A DNA stretch of 59,533 bases. Source: JBOGDS01 sp050743075 (GTDB lineage: Bacteria > Actinomycetota > Actinomycetes > Jiangellales > Jiangellaceae). Made by a program: the position numbers and the translations under genes. Where the stretch lies: contig JBOGDS010000013.1 of NCBI GenBank assembly GCA_050743075.1, forward strand, positions 1-59,533, written 5' to 3'. Each line of letters opens with the position of its first letter. The first letter of the stretch is position 1. The notes below the pieces were generated by a model. It ran no database searches, was not told the DNA's origin, and was given only the letters and a program-made list of their open reading frames with translations. Below, one piece after another: positions 1 through 9,560 of this stretch.

Positions 1-2
1 AA

Positions 3-1609
3 GCCGCACCTCATCAGCCGCCACGATGCCCAGTATCGACCCCAAGGCCACATAGCTACCCTGGAACCGGTCTCGTCGACCAACCGCTGGCGAGACGTCC
101 GCGTTGCGACAACCGCCAGAATCCGCCCATGACCTACCGGATCACCGGACGGCGCAACGCCAACGCCATGGCGCTGGCGAGCACACCGGTGGGCGAGGTC
201 GGCCCCGACGACGTGCTGTGGGTGGAGACACAGCACCCCAAGTACCACGAGCTGGACGTGACCTGGCGGGTGAACGGCGAGGTGGTCGCGGGCACGAACA
301 ACAGCCGCCACCTCGAGCTCGCCGATCTCGACCTGGCCGCCGGGGCGACTGTGGACGTGACCGTCAAGGACCCGACCGAGTTCGTGCAGGACCCGGCCTT
401 CATGGACGGGCCCAGGATGACCCAGTCCCGGTCCTGGATGGTGGGCGCGCCGCTTCCGGCGGCAACCGTGCCGGTGGAGTTCACCCTGTCCACGCAGACC
501 GACCGCCCGGTCGGCGGCGAGGACGTCGTCTATGTGGAGACCACCCACCCCTCCGACCGGATGCTCGAGGTCAGCTGGCGGCTGGACGGCGAGATCGTCC
601 CCAACCCCGACAACAGTCGCAACTTCCACCTGGCCGACCAGAACCTCGAGACGGGCACGCACGAGCTCAGCGCGACGGTGACCGATCCGGCCGACCCGGG
701 CGGCGCATCGGAGACGCACACGTGGACCGTCGACAACGTGCTCCGCGGACGCTCTCCGAGCCGCTCACCACCGTGTGGGGCGACCAGGAGCACGGCATCT
801 ACTTCGGCGAGTTCGACATACTGCTCGAGCCGCAGGACGACCAGCTGGGCATCGTGGTCGGCGAGTTGCGCCTCAACGGCGACGGCTGGTTCAACTACTT
901 CGGCTTCCCGGAGCAGCCGTTCGGCACGCCGTTCACGTTCTCGCACTCCGGTAGGGATGTGAAGGCGCTGACGTACGGCAACCTCGGCACCGGCGGGCTG
1001 TCGAAGGCCACCTTCGAACAGTTCTTCGTCGGCCACCCGAGCGGCACCTTCGTACCGGGCTACGGCACGCACAGCGTGGAACATCGCGCCATCGACGCGG
1101 CGGGCAACATCGGCGACGCCCCTGAGTTCGACGCGTCCGTGCTGCCCGGGCAGTCGCCCGGGTGCACGCAGACCGTCACCGGTAAGCACAACGGCAAGCT
1201 CACCGTGAAGAGCGGCGTGACCTGCCTCGACGGCGCGCGCGTGAACGGCGCCGTGATCGTCCGGCCAGGGGCATCGCTGGTGGCCACGGAAAGCTCCATC
1301 AACGGGGGGCTGTCCGCGACCGGTGCCGTTGCCGTCCAGCTGTTCGGCACGGTAGTCAACGGGTCGACCGAGATCTCCGGGACGACCATGGACGTGACGA
1401 CCTCGGGCAACAGGTTCAACGGCAAGCTCGCGCTGAGCGGCAACACCCAGGTGTCGGCCAACAGCCAGTTCGGCGAGTACGGCCCGATCCTGGCCGGCAA
1501 CCGGGTGAACGGGGGACTGGCGTGCTCGGGAAACAGCTCTGCGCCGGGCGACTTCGGAGCACAGAACACCGTCAACGGCACGAAGGCCGGTCAATGCGCG
1601 GGGCTCTGA
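3..1609 (+). pseudogene. C-terminal part of a secreted repeat-domain protein, frameshifted and cut by the window edge
   Basis: The reading frame is open to the left edge. From about 129 to 740 it encodes two Ig-like repeats (each with a VETxHP motif followed by a WRVNGE/WRLDGE motif), ending THTWTVDN. The protein then continues in another frame with RTLSEPLTTVWGDQEHG, a beta-rich region (GDGWFNYFGFPEQPFGTPF) and a right-handed beta-helix-like tail of NG-rich repeats ending GQCAGL, with stop at 1607-1609. Adding one base next to the GTG at about 738-740 would restore a single frame, so this is either a one-base deletion or a sequence error. From memory of family architecture, such tails belong to secreted actinobacterial metalloproteases (M64/M6-like); the catalytic part would lie upstream of the window. 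The frame before 129 is open but does not clearly resemble the family. Confidence 0.6.
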
Positions 1610-1638
1610 CCACCCGATCATGAAGAAGGAGACACGAC

Positions 1639-2790
1639 GTGACGATGACAACAGGTAGACCACGGCGACGGAAGGCCTGGCGGGCCGGCAGCGTTGCGGC
1701 GGCACTCGCCCTGACGGTGCCGATGGCGGGTGCGGTCGGTGCGGTCGCGCCGGCAGCCGCGCAGGGGCAGGACCGAACGGGACCGGTAACCCCGCTCGAC
1801 CCGGAGGACTGGGTCAACCAGGCGGACACGACCTGGGACGACTACGTCCCGGTGCCAGGGAAGCCGGCCGGCTGGGCCGACGGCTCGATCACCGGGAGCG
1901 TGCAGGACTTCAAGGCGGCCGTGGTGCTGGTCGACTACGAGGATCAGCCGTTCATGATCACCCAGCCGGCCGGTTCCCACATCTTCGGCAACCCGCAGAG
2001 CGGTCACACCCCGGTGGCACGGTCCGAGGCGGCAGCCTGGTTCGACGACTACCTGAACACCCCGAACGAGTCGAACGAGGGGCACACGATCACCGAGTGG
2101 TGGATGGAGAACTCCAACGGCCGGTACTCCGTGTCGACGACCGCGTTCGGTCCGTACCTGCTGCCGGGCAAGATGCACGAGTACGGATTGTCGGGGTTCG
2201 CGCCGGTGACCGGTGCGAACTCGGTCTGCCCGGCTGGCGACACCTGCAACAAGAGCATTCGCTCCGACGGGTTCGCCGCCTGGTTCGCCGACCAGGGCGC
2301 GGACATCGCCGAGCAGTTCGACGTTCTGTTCTGGGTCACCGCGGGGCACGACGAGTCGTCGACCTGGCAGGAGTTCGGCGAGATGATCTTCCAGACCCAG
2401 GACGACGTGCCGGCGAACTTCGGCCCGCCGGGCGCCGAGCAGGGTCCGGTCTTCAACGCGGCCGGCAACCAGATCTTCAACTGGTCCCCCACCCGTTACA
2501 TACCGTGGACGTCGTGGCGGGCGGCGGCCAATCAGTGGCCCAACGCCAGCGGCCAGGGCGGTCTGCCCAACTCGACACAGGCCGAGAGCAGCGGGCAGGG
2601 CACGTTCCAGCACGAGATGTCGCACCTGCTCGGCATCGGTGACAACTACAACAACCCGTTCGCGACACTGGAGGTGGAGGCCGTCACGAGCCGTAATATG
2701 TCACATTCCAGTGACACGAGAGGATGCCTCGATGCGTATCCGGACACGCCGGCGTCCCCGCCGTCGGACCGGGCCAGTACATCTGCCTAA
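1639..2790 (+). pseudogene. M6-family (immune inhibitor A-like) secreted metalloprotease, truncated after the zinc motif
   Basis: GTG start preceded by GAAGGAG at about 1626. Residues 1-42 form a signal peptide (Arg-rich start, Ala-rich core, cut near AAAQGQ). A region rich in Trp and Asp follows, and the metzincin-type motif HEMSHLLGIGD (H325, E326, H329, D335) is intact. Family members continue for several hundred residues, with a Met-turn and C-terminal beta domains. Here homology stops at DNYNNPF (about 2661), followed by about 42 unrelated residues to the stop. The downstream sequence encodes no recognisable remainder, so the 3' part was lost by deletion or rearrangement. It lies 30 bp after another broken secreted-protein gene. 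A secreted product without the C-terminal half is probably inactive; this is inferred. Confidence 0.7.
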
Positions 2791-2959
2791 CCTGCGGTCC
2801 TCGCGTGCCAGACGCCTTGTCGATACGAGGTGCTCGCTGTGCCCCAACCGTTGCCAAATCGCGACGTGCCCATAACGCACAGCCGACCCTTGCGCCTATT
2901 ACTGTCACAGAACCCGACCGGGGTGCGCCCGGCCGGCACTCAACTGTGTGAGGTGGGAG

Positions 2960-4621
2960 ATGCGATCCACGAGCCTGTCCCGCAGGTTCGCCGTCGTCTC
3001 GGCCATCGCCGCTGGCAGCCTGGTGCTGGCGGCGTGCGGTGGCGAGGACGGTGACGATGACGGCGACGCCGGGGAGGCCGCGGGTGGCCGACTGGTCTTC
3101 GGCGCGTCCGCGGACCCGGTCATCCTCGACGGCGCCCTGTTCAGCGACGGCGAGTCCGCCCGGCCCACGTACCAGATGTTCGAGGGCCTGGTGAGTACCG
3201 AGGAGGGCGGCACGGAGATCGTGCCTGCTCTGGCCGAGTCCTGGGAGGCCAGCGACGACGGCCTGGACTGGACGTTCCAGCTCCGCGAGGGCGTCACGTT
3301 CCACGACGACACGGAGTTCGACGCCGAGGCGGTCTGCTTCAACTTCGAGCGTTGGTACAACTTCGAGGGCGTCATGCAGAGCCCGGCTGTGACGTACTAC
3401 TGGAACACCGTGTTCGGCGGCTTCGCCGACGGTGCGGTCGAGAGCCTGTACGCCGGCTGCGAGGCCACCGACGAGCTGACCGTCGTGATCTCGCTGACCC
3501 GCCCGTCCTCGGCCTTCCTGTCCGCGCTGCAGATGCCGTCCTTCCGGATGGCCAGCCCGACGGCGCTCGAAGAGGGCGACGCCGACGCCGTCAGCGGGAC
3601 CGAGGAGTCGCCGGCGTTCGAGGGGACGTTCGGCTACGAGAACCCGGCCGGAACCGGGCCGTTCATGTTCGAGTCGTGGGACCGGGGCAGCGAGCTCACA
3701 CTCGTCCGCTACGACGACTACTGGGGCGAGCCGGCTCAGCTCGACGAGCTGATCTTCACCGTCATCCCGGACGGCCCGGCCCGCCGCCAGGCGCTCGAGG
3801 CCGGCACGATCGACGGCTACGACCTGGTCGACCCGGCTGACGCCGACGCCCTCGAAGCCGCCGGCTTCCAGATCATGCGTCGCCCTGCGTTCAACGTCGG
3901 CTACGTCGGCTTCCAGCAGAACGCCGCGCCGTTCGACAACATCAACATCCGCAAGGCGATCGCTCACGCGATCGACAAGGAGAACCTGATCCAGACCAAC
4001 TACCCCGAAGGCACCGAGGTCGCGACCCAGTTCATGCCGCCCGAGTTGTTCGGGTGGGCCGACGACGTCACGGTCTACGAGTACGACCCGGCCGAGGCGG
4101 AGCGACTCATCGCCGAGTCGGGGGTCACCGACCTGACGCTCGACTTCTGGTACCCGACGGACGTGTCGCGGCCGTACATGCCGGACCCGCAGGCCAACTG
4201 GGAGCTGATCACGGCTGACCTGGAGGCGGTGGGCTTCACCATCGAGCCGCACACGGCGCCGTGGAACCCCGACTACCTGGACGCCCAGTCGACCGGCGGC
4301 ACGCCCATGTTCCTGCTGGGCTGGACCGGCGACTTCGGCGACCCGGACAACTTCGTCGGGACGTTCTTCCAGGACATCAACCCGCAGTTCGGCAGCTTCG
4401 ACAACCCGGAGATCTTCCAGGCGCTCGACGATGCCGAGGCCGAGACCGACCAAGACACCCGGGTCGAGCTCTACGAGGAGGCGAACAGGCTGATCTCGGA
4501 GTTCGTGCCGGGGGTCCCGTACGTGCACAACCAGCCCGCGGTGGCGTTCGCCGAAGGCATCTCGGGGTACACGCCCGGGCCGCTGAACAACGAGAGCTTC
4601 GCGTTCATCACGCTCGGCTGA
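2960..4621 (+). CDS. peptide/oligopeptide ABC transporter substrate-binding lipoprotein (SBP family 5)
   Basis: First gene of a five-gene importer. The ATG at 2960 follows AGGTGGGAG; a GTG at 2948 is possible but would lie in front of the ribosome site. Residues 1-25 are a lipoprotein signal with lipobox LVLAAC (Cys26), and the SRRF near the start is weakly Tat-like. After an acidic Gly/Asp linker the mature protein has the family 5 layout: RLVFGASADPVILDGAL, then EGLVSTEEGG..PALAESWE, FQLREGVTFHDD, and late C-terminal AEAETDQDTRVELYEEANRL. Length 553 aa is normal. It should capture a peptide or similar ligand outside the membrane and deliver it to the two permeases that follow. The ligand cannot be read from the sequence. 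There is a 9-bp gap to the next gene. Confidence 0.9.
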   Translation: MRSTSLSRRFAVVSAIAAGSLVLAACGGEDGDDDGDAGEAAGGRLVFGASADPVILDGALFSDGESARPTYQMFEGLVSTEEGGTEIVPALAESWEASDDGLDWTFQLREGVTFHDDTEFDAEAVCFNFERWYNFEGVMQSPAVTYYWNTVFGGFADGAVESLYAGCEATDELTVVISLTRPSSAFLSALQMPSFRMASPTALEEGDADAVSGTEESPAFEGTFGYENPAGTGPFMFESWDRGSELTLVRYDDYWGEPAQLDELIFTVIPDGPARRQALEAGTIDGYDLVDPADADALEAAGFQIMRRPAFNVGYVGFQQNAAPFDNINIRKAIAHAIDKENLIQTNYPEGTEVATQFMPPELFGWADDVTVYEYDPAEAERLIAESGVTDLTLDFWYPTDVSRPYMPDPQANWELITADLEAVGFTIEPHTAPWNPDYLDAQSTGGTPMFLLGWTGDFGDPDNFVGTFFQDINPQFGSFDNPEIFQALDDAEAETDQDTRVELYEEANRLISEFVPGVPYVHNQPAVAFAEGISGYTPGPLNNESFAFITLG

Positions 4622-4630
4622 TCACGCACG

Positions 4631-5635
4631 ATGCTGCGATTCGTCGTCCGGCGGCTGCTGCTGCTCATCCCGATCCTGTTCGGGTTGTCAGTGCTGCTGT
4701 TCGTCTGGCTTCGCGCTCTCCCGGGGGGGCCGGCTGCGGCCCTCCTGGGAGAGCGGGCGACGCCGGAACGGGTCGCGGAGATCGAACGGCTCTACGGGCT
4801 CGACCAGCCGTGGTACGTGCAGTACGGCAGGTACCTCGGCAACGCCGTGCAGCTCGACTTCGGCAACAGCTCGCGTCTCAACCGGCCGGTGACCGAGGAG
4901 CTGTTCCGGGTGTTTCCGGCGACGATCGAGCTGGCGGTCGCAGCGTTGATCTTCGCCATCGGCATCGGCATCCCACTCGGGTACCTGGCCGCGCGGCATT
5001 ACGGCAGATGGCTGGACAACATGTCGGTTTCCGGCTCGCTGCTCGGCGTGGCGGTGCCGGTGTTCTTCCTCGGTTACATGCTGGTGTACGTGTTCGCGGT
5101 CCGGCTGGGGTGGCTGCCGCCCGCCCTGCGCCAAAGTCCCGGGCTCGATGCCGATCATCCGACGGGCTTCTACGTGCTGGACGGTCTGATCACCGGTAAC
5201 CCCGCGGCGTTGTGGGATGCGATCGTGCACCTGATCTTGCCGGCGATCGCGTTGGGCTCCATCCCGCTGGCCATCATCGTGCGCATCACCCGGGCCAGCG
5301 TGCTCGACGTCGTGCACGAGGACTACGTGCGCACCGCCGAGGCGAAAGGCCTGCACGAAGGCACGATCACCCGCCGGCATGTCCTCCGCAACGCGCTGCT
5401 CCCCGTCGTCACCGTGATCGGCCTGCAGGCCGGCCTGCTGTTCTCCGGCGCCATCCTGACCGAGACCGTGTTCGCCTGGGACGGTGTGGGGCGGTTCGTC
5501 TACCAGGCGATCCAGACCCGTGACTACGCCGTTCTCCAAGGGACGATTCTGATCATCGCTGCGCTGTACGTCCTGGTGAACCTCGCCGTCGACATCGCAT
5601 ACGGGCTGATCGACCCGAGGGTGAGGGTCTCGTGA
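4631..5635 (+). CDS. ABC transporter permease, DppB/OppB family
   Basis: 334 aa with six predicted membrane segments, beginning MLRFVVRRLLLLIPILFGLS, the typical N-terminal hydrophobic helix of DppB-type permeases. The EAA-loop region lies near residues 235-260 (RTAEAKGLHEGTITRRHVLRNALLP), which contacts the ATPase subunits. The C-terminus ends YGLIDPRVRVS, also typical. The start ATG lies 10 bp after the binding-protein gene. The stop TGA overlaps the GTG start of the next gene (GTGA), which implies translational coupling. Forms the membrane channel with the following DppC-like protein. Confidence 0.92.
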   Translation: MLRFVVRRLLLLIPILFGLSVLLFVWLRALPGGPAAALLGERATPERVAEIERLYGLDQPWYVQYGRYLGNAVQLDFGNSSRLNRPVTEELFRVFPATIELAVAALIFAIGIGIPLGYLAARHYGRWLDNMSVSGSLLGVAVPVFFLGYMLVYVFAVRLGWLPPALRQSPGLDADHPTGFYVLDGLITGNPAALWDAIVHLILPAIALGSIPLAIIVRITRASVLDVVHEDYVRTAEAKGLHEGTITRRHVLRNALLPVVTVIGLQAGLLFSGAILTETVFAWDGVGRFVYQAIQTRDYAVLQGTILIIAALYVLVNLAVDIAYGLIDPRVRVS

Positions 5636-6546
5636 GTCTCGCGGAGGTCGAGGCCGCGACGGAGTCCGCCAAGGTCGGCGAAGAAGGCGGCAGTCTCCGC
5701 AGGGACGCCTGGCGGCGGCTGCGCCGCGACCCGGTGGCGATCGTCGGGTTCGGCCTTATTGCCTTCTTCATCCTGGTAGCGATCTTCGCGCCGTGGATCG
5801 CGCCGTACGCCCCGGAAGACCTGCCCGGTCGGGGGACGGTCACGCCGACGACGATTCCCGGCCCGTCCGCCGACCACTGGTTCGGCCTGGACAACCTGGG
5901 CCGTGACGAGTTCAGCCGGGTGGTCTTCGGAGCCCGGCAGTCGCTGCTCGTGGGCGTCGTCGCGCTGCTGTTCGGCATGCTCGGCGGGCTCGGACTCGGG
6001 CTGCTCGCCGGCGCGTTCGGCGGCAAGGTGGACACGTTCATCATGCGGGTCGTCGACGTGATGCTCTCGATCCCTGGGCTGCTGATGGCGATCGCGATCG
6101 CCGCTTTGCTGGGGGCGAGCCTGCTGTCGGTGATGATCGCGATCGGCGTGGTCAACATCCCGATCTTCGCCCGCCTGCTGCGTGGCCAGATGCTGGCCCA
6201 GCGCGAGAGCGACTACGTGCTCGCCGCCTCGTCGCTGGGGGTGCGGCGGCGCTCGATCGTGCTCGGCCACGTGCTACCGAACTCGCTGTCGCCGGTGATC
6301 GTCCAGGCGACACTGACGCTGGCCACGGCAATCATCGAAGCGGCAGGCCTGTCGTTCCTGGGGCTGGGCAGCCCGGACCCCGGCGTGCCGGAGTGGGGCC
6401 GCATGCTCGCCGACACCCAGCGCTTCTTGGCCAGTGCACCTCACCTCGCGTTCTTCCCGGGCATCGCCATCGTCATGGCCGCGCTCGGCTTCACGCTGCT
6501 GGGCGAGCGGCTTCGCGAGGCCCTCGACCCCAAGTACCGCCGATGA
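5632..6546 (+). CDS. ABC transporter permease, DppC/OppC family
   Basis: 304 aa. A short cytoplasmic N-terminus (residues 1-40) precedes the first membrane helix (IVGFGLIAFFILVAIFAPWI), followed by the LPGRGTVTPTT..HWFGLDNLGRDEFSRVV segment that marks DppC-type permeases. An EAA-like loop is visible at YVLAASSLGVRRRSIVLGHVLPNS. It starts with GTG overlapping the preceding stop by 4 bp, and its own stop overlaps the ATG of the ATPase gene. Pairs with the upstream DppB-like subunit. The whole operon is one tightly coupled unit. Confidence 0.92.
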   Translation: MSLAEVEAATESAKVGEEGGSLRRDAWRRLRRDPVAIVGFGLIAFFILVAIFAPWIAPYAPEDLPGRGTVTPTTIPGPSADHWFGLDNLGRDEFSRVVFGARQSLLVGVVALLFGMLGGLGLGLLAGAFGGKVDTFIMRVVDVMLSIPGLLMAIAIAALLGASLLSVMIAIGVVNIPIFARLLRGQMLAQRESDYVLAASSLGVRRRSIVLGHVLPNSLSPVIVQATLTLATAIIEAAGLSFLGLGSPDPGVPEWGRMLADTQRFLASAPHLAFFPGIAIVMAALGFTLLGERLREALDPKYRR

Positions 6547-7541
6547 CCGCGGCCGGCAGCCTGCTCGACGTCCGCGGGCTCGAGGTTGCCTTCACGCGCA
6601 AGGGTCGCCGCGACGTGCGGGCTGTAGACGGCGTCTCCTTCACCGTTGCCGCCGGCGAAACCGTCGGCATCGTCGGCGAGTCCGGCAGCGGCAAGAGCGT
6701 CACATCGCTCGCCGTCATGGGCCTCCTGCCCCGGCGCGGCGTGCGAGTCTCCGGGCAGGTGTGGTTCGACGGCGACGACCTGCTCACGCTGCCACGCGAC
6801 CGGATGCGCGACATCCGCGGCCAGGACATCGCCATGGTCTTCCAGGACCCGATGTCGTCGCTGAACCCCGTCGTACCGATCGGCATCCAGGTGACCGAGG
6901 TCCTCGAATGTCACCAGGGGATGAAGGGCGACACTGCGACGACTGCGGCCACCGACCTGCTCGACCGGGTGGGCATCCCCGACCCGAACCGGAGGCTCAA
7001 GGAGTACCCACACCAACTGTCGGGTGGCATGCGTCAGCGCGCCCTGATCGCGATGGCGCTCGCCTGCCGGCCCCGGCTGCTCATCGCCGACGAGCCCACC
7101 ACGGCGCTCGACGTGACGATCCAGGCGCAGATTCTGGAGCTGCTCAAGGCGCTCGTCCGCGACTCGGGTGCGGCGCTGGTGCTGATCACCCACGACCTCG
7201 GCGTCGTCGCCGGGTTGTGCGACACGGTTCACGTGATGTACGCCGGGAAGGTGGTGGAGTCGGCGCCCCGTCACGAGCTGTTCGGCGAGCCGCGGCACCC
7301 GTACACCGGCGGGCTGCTCGCCTCCGTGCCGAGGCTCGACGCGCCGCGCGGCGCTGCCCTGCACCCGATTCCCGGCTCGCCGACCGACGTCCGCCCGTGG
7401 ACCCACGGCTGCGCCTTCGCGCCCCGGTGCGGCAACCGGGTCGAGCCGTGCCTGCAGGACACACCGGCCCTGGAGACGTCGCTCGAGCGCACACTGCGCT
7501 GTTTCAACCCGTTGCGGGCCGACGAGGAGGTGCCGGCATGA
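6543..7541 (+). CDS. oligopeptide ABC transporter ATP-binding protein, DppD/OppD-like
   Basis: 332 aa from ATG 6543, which overlaps the previous stop (ATGA). Walker A GESGSGKS, Q-loop FQDPMSSLNP, signature LSGGMRQR, Walker B LLIADEPTTALD and switch His (ITHDLG) are all present. The C-terminal Oligo_HPY extension carries RHPYTGGLLASVP and the Cys-rich CAFAPRCGNRVEPC found in peptide-importer ATPases. Supplies ATP hydrolysis for import together with the next ATPase. The open frame extends upstream, but only this start respects the coupling and the family length. Confidence 0.93.
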   Translation: MTAAGSLLDVRGLEVAFTRKGRRDVRAVDGVSFTVAAGETVGIVGESGSGKSVTSLAVMGLLPRRGVRVSGQVWFDGDDLLTLPRDRMRDIRGQDIAMVFQDPMSSLNPVVPIGIQVTEVLECHQGMKGDTATTAATDLLDRVGIPDPNRRLKEYPHQLSGGMRQRALIAMALACRPRLLIADEPTTALDVTIQAQILELLKALVRDSGAALVLITHDLGVVAGLCDTVHVMYAGKVVESAPRHELFGEPRHPYTGGLLASVPRLDAPRGAALHPIPGSPTDVRPWTHGCAFAPRCGNRVEPCLQDTPALETSLERTLRCFNPLRADEEVPA

Positions 7542-8692
7542 GCGCGACCGAGGCGCCGCTGCGGCACCGGCGCGAGATCCGGCAAGAGGACGTCCTACTC
7601 TCCCTGCGCGGGCTGGAGGTCCACTTCCCGATCCGGACCGGAATCCTCGTCGAGCGCCAGGTCGGTACTGTCAAGGCCGTCGACGGCGTCGACCTCGACG
7701 TACCGCGCGGGTCGACGGTCGGCCTGGTGGGGGAGTCCGGCTGCGGAAAGACGACCCTCGGCCGGGCGGTGCTCCGGCTGGTCGAGCCCACGGCCGGCAC
7801 GGTGACCTTCGACGGCAGCGACGTGGCCGGGCTGGAGGGCGAGGACATGCGCCGGATGCGCCGCCGGATGCAGATGATCTTCCAGGACCCGATGGCGAGC
7901 CTCGACCCCCGCCAGTGTGTCGAGTCGGTGCTCACCGAGCCGCGTCGCGCCCACGGCATCGCGGCGGGACAGGCGAAGTCGGTCAGCGAGCTGCTCGACC
8001 TGGTCGGTCTCCAGGCGTCGGCCGCCTCGCGCTATCCGCACGAGTTCTCCGGCGGGCAGCGGCAGCGGATCGGCATCGCCCGCGCGATCGCGCTGGAGCC
8101 GGATCTGATCATCGCCGACGAGCCGGTGTCGGCCCTCGACGTGTCCATCCAGGCGCAGGTCGTCAACCTGCTGGAGGAGCTGCAGGACCGCCTGGGCCTG
8201 ACGTACGTCGTCATCGCGCACGACCTCGCCGTCGTGCGGCACATCGCCGACGTCGTGGCCGTCATGTACCTCGGTGGCGTCGTCGAACAGGCTCCGTCGG
8301 ACGCGCTCTACACGACGCCGTACCACCCGTACACCAGGGCCTTGATGTCGGCCGTTCCGATCCCCGACCCCGTGGTCGAGGACACCCGGGAACGGATCCT
8401 GCTCACCGGTGACCTGCCGTCGCCGGCCAACCCGCCGACCGGCTGCCGCTTCCACACCCGGTGCCCGTACCGCCAGCCCACGCGCTGCGACGACGAGCGA
8501 CCGGTCCTGCGCGAGATGATCCCCGGGCACACCGTGGCCTGCCACTGGGCCGAGCAGATCCACGCCGGGGTGATCCACCCGCGGGCGAGCGCGGTCGTCG
8601 AGGCCGCCGTCGCCCTGGAGGCGCCCGCCGAGGGTGTCGCCGTACCGGGAGACCCGACGGTGACGACGCTGGGACCACCGCCGGGGGTCTGA
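7538..8692 (+). CDS. oligopeptide ABC transporter ATP-binding protein, DppF/OppF-like
   Basis: 384 aa. The ATG overlaps the previous stop by 4 bp. The longer N-terminus (LSLRGLEVHFPIRTGILVERQVG) is characteristic of the OppF side, which usually follows OppD. Walker A GESGCGKT, Q-loop FQDPMASLDPRQ, signature FSGGQRQR, Walker B LIIADEPVSALD and switch His (IAHDLA) are intact. The C-terminal Oligo_HPY with CRFHTRCPYRQPTRCDDE is followed by an extra tail of about 50 residues rich in Ala, Val and Glu. Last gene of the importer operon; 28 bp later comes the palindrome at 8720-8769. Confidence 0.93.
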   Translation: MSATEAPLRHRREIRQEDVLLSLRGLEVHFPIRTGILVERQVGTVKAVDGVDLDVPRGSTVGLVGESGCGKTTLGRAVLRLVEPTAGTVTFDGSDVAGLEGEDMRRMRRRMQMIFQDPMASLDPRQCVESVLTEPRRAHGIAAGQAKSVSELLDLVGLQASAASRYPHEFSGGQRQRIGIARAIALEPDLIIADEPVSALDVSIQAQVVNLLEELQDRLGLTYVVIAHDLAVVRHIADVVAVMYLGGVVEQAPSDALYTTPYHPYTRALMSAVPIPDPVVEDTRERILLTGDLPSPANPPTGCRFHTRCPYRQPTRCDDERPVLREMIPGHTVACHWAEQIHAGVIHPRASAVVEAAVALEAPAEGVAVPGDPTVTTLGPPPGV

Positions 8693-8719
8693 CGGCTTGC
8701 CCGCGCCGCCCCACCTTCC

Positions 8720-8769
8720 GTGATCATCGGCACTTTCCGGCTACGTGGGCCGTCAATGCCGATGATCAC
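8720..8769. terminator. palindrome between convergent ABC operons (bidirectional terminator, TGATCAT-ended)
   Basis: A perfect 13-bp inverted repeat, GTGATCATCGGCA at 8720-8732 and its complement at 8757-8769, with a 24-nt loop. It lies between the convergent importer and exporter operons and has no T-tract. Its right arm contains the TGA stop codon (8766-8768 read on the minus strand) of the downstream ATPase gene. The outer TGATCAT is shared with the palindromes at 33355-33407 and 59460-59515. A role in termination or mRNA 3'-end protection is inferred. Confidence 0.6.
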
Positions 8770-9530
8770 CGCAGGGGGCGGCCGACGGCGTCGAAGCCCT
8801 TCATCCGTTCGAGCACGCGCTCGGCCGTCGGCTCGGGCATCTCGTCGACGATCCGGCCGTCGGCCAGGAACAGCACCCGGTCGGCGTACGAGGCCGCGTT
8901 CGGGTCATGGGTCACCATCACGATCGTCTGGCCGAACTCGCGCACCGACCGGCGCAGGAACCCGAGCACCTCGGCGCCGGACCGGGAGTCGAGGTTGCCG
9001 GTCGGTTCATCGGCGAACACGATGTCGGGTCGGCTGGCCAGGGCGCGGGCGCACGCGACCCGCTGCTGCTGCCCGCCGGAGAGCTCGCTGGGCTTGTGCC
9101 CGAGCCGGTCGCCGAGACCCACGGTGGAGATCACGGTGTCGAACCACTCGGGGTCGACCTTCTGCCCGGCGATGTCCAGTGGCAGGGTGATGTTCTCCCT
9201 GGCAGTGAGCGTCGGGACCAGGTTGTACGCCTGGAACACGAAGCCGATCTTGTCCCGGCGCAGCCTGGTGAGCTCGGCGTCGCCCAGCGTCGTCAGCTCG
9301 GTGGCGCCGACGTAGACCTGGCCGCTGGTCGTCGAGTCCAGCGCCGCCATGCAGTGCATCAGCGTCGACTTGCCTGACCCGGACGGCCCCATGATCGCCG
9401 TGTACACGCCGCGGCCGAACTCGACAGAGACCTCGTCCAGCGCGATGACCCTGGTGTCGCCCCCGCCGTACACCTTCGACAGGGCGACGGCACGCGCTGC
9501 GGCGGTGGCCGAGGCTGGCTGGTCGCTCAT
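8766..9530 (-). CDS. ABC transporter ATP-binding protein, MacB/LolD-like
   Basis: 254 aa from ATG 9530 (MSDQPAS), chosen because GAGG lies 7 nt upstream; a GTG at 9539 would sit on that site. Walker A GPSGSGKS, Q-loop FQAYNLVPTLTARENI, signature LSGGQQQR, Walker B IVFADEPTGNLD and switch His (VTHDPN) are present. The LDSRSGAEVL following Walker B is typical of the MacB/LolD/FtsE type that partners FtsX-like permeases, and that partner is encoded just upstream. Last gene of the minus-strand operon kinase - regulator - permease - ATPase. Its stop codon is inside the palindrome at 8720-8769. Confidence 0.93.
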   Translation of the reverse strand: MSDQPASATAAARAVALSKVYGGGDTRVIALDEVSVEFGRGVYTAIMGPSGSGKSTLMHCMAALDSTTSGQVYVGATELTTLGDAELTRLRRDKIGFVFQAYNLVPTLTARENITLPLDIAGQKVDPEWFDTVISTVGLGDRLGHKPSELSGGQQQRVACARALASRPDIVFADEPTGNLDSRSGAEVLGFLRRSVREFGQTIVMVTHDPNAASYADRVLFLADGRIVDEMPEPTAERVLERMKGFDAVGRPLR

Positions 9531-9560
9531 GGTTGGCACCTCGCTGACGTCATGACCGGG

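Noticed and set aside
2684..4528. 614-codon open frame on the minus strand
   Set aside because: Antisense to the peptide-binding protein. Long antisense frames are expected at this GC content, and it has no family motif, ribosome site or promoter.
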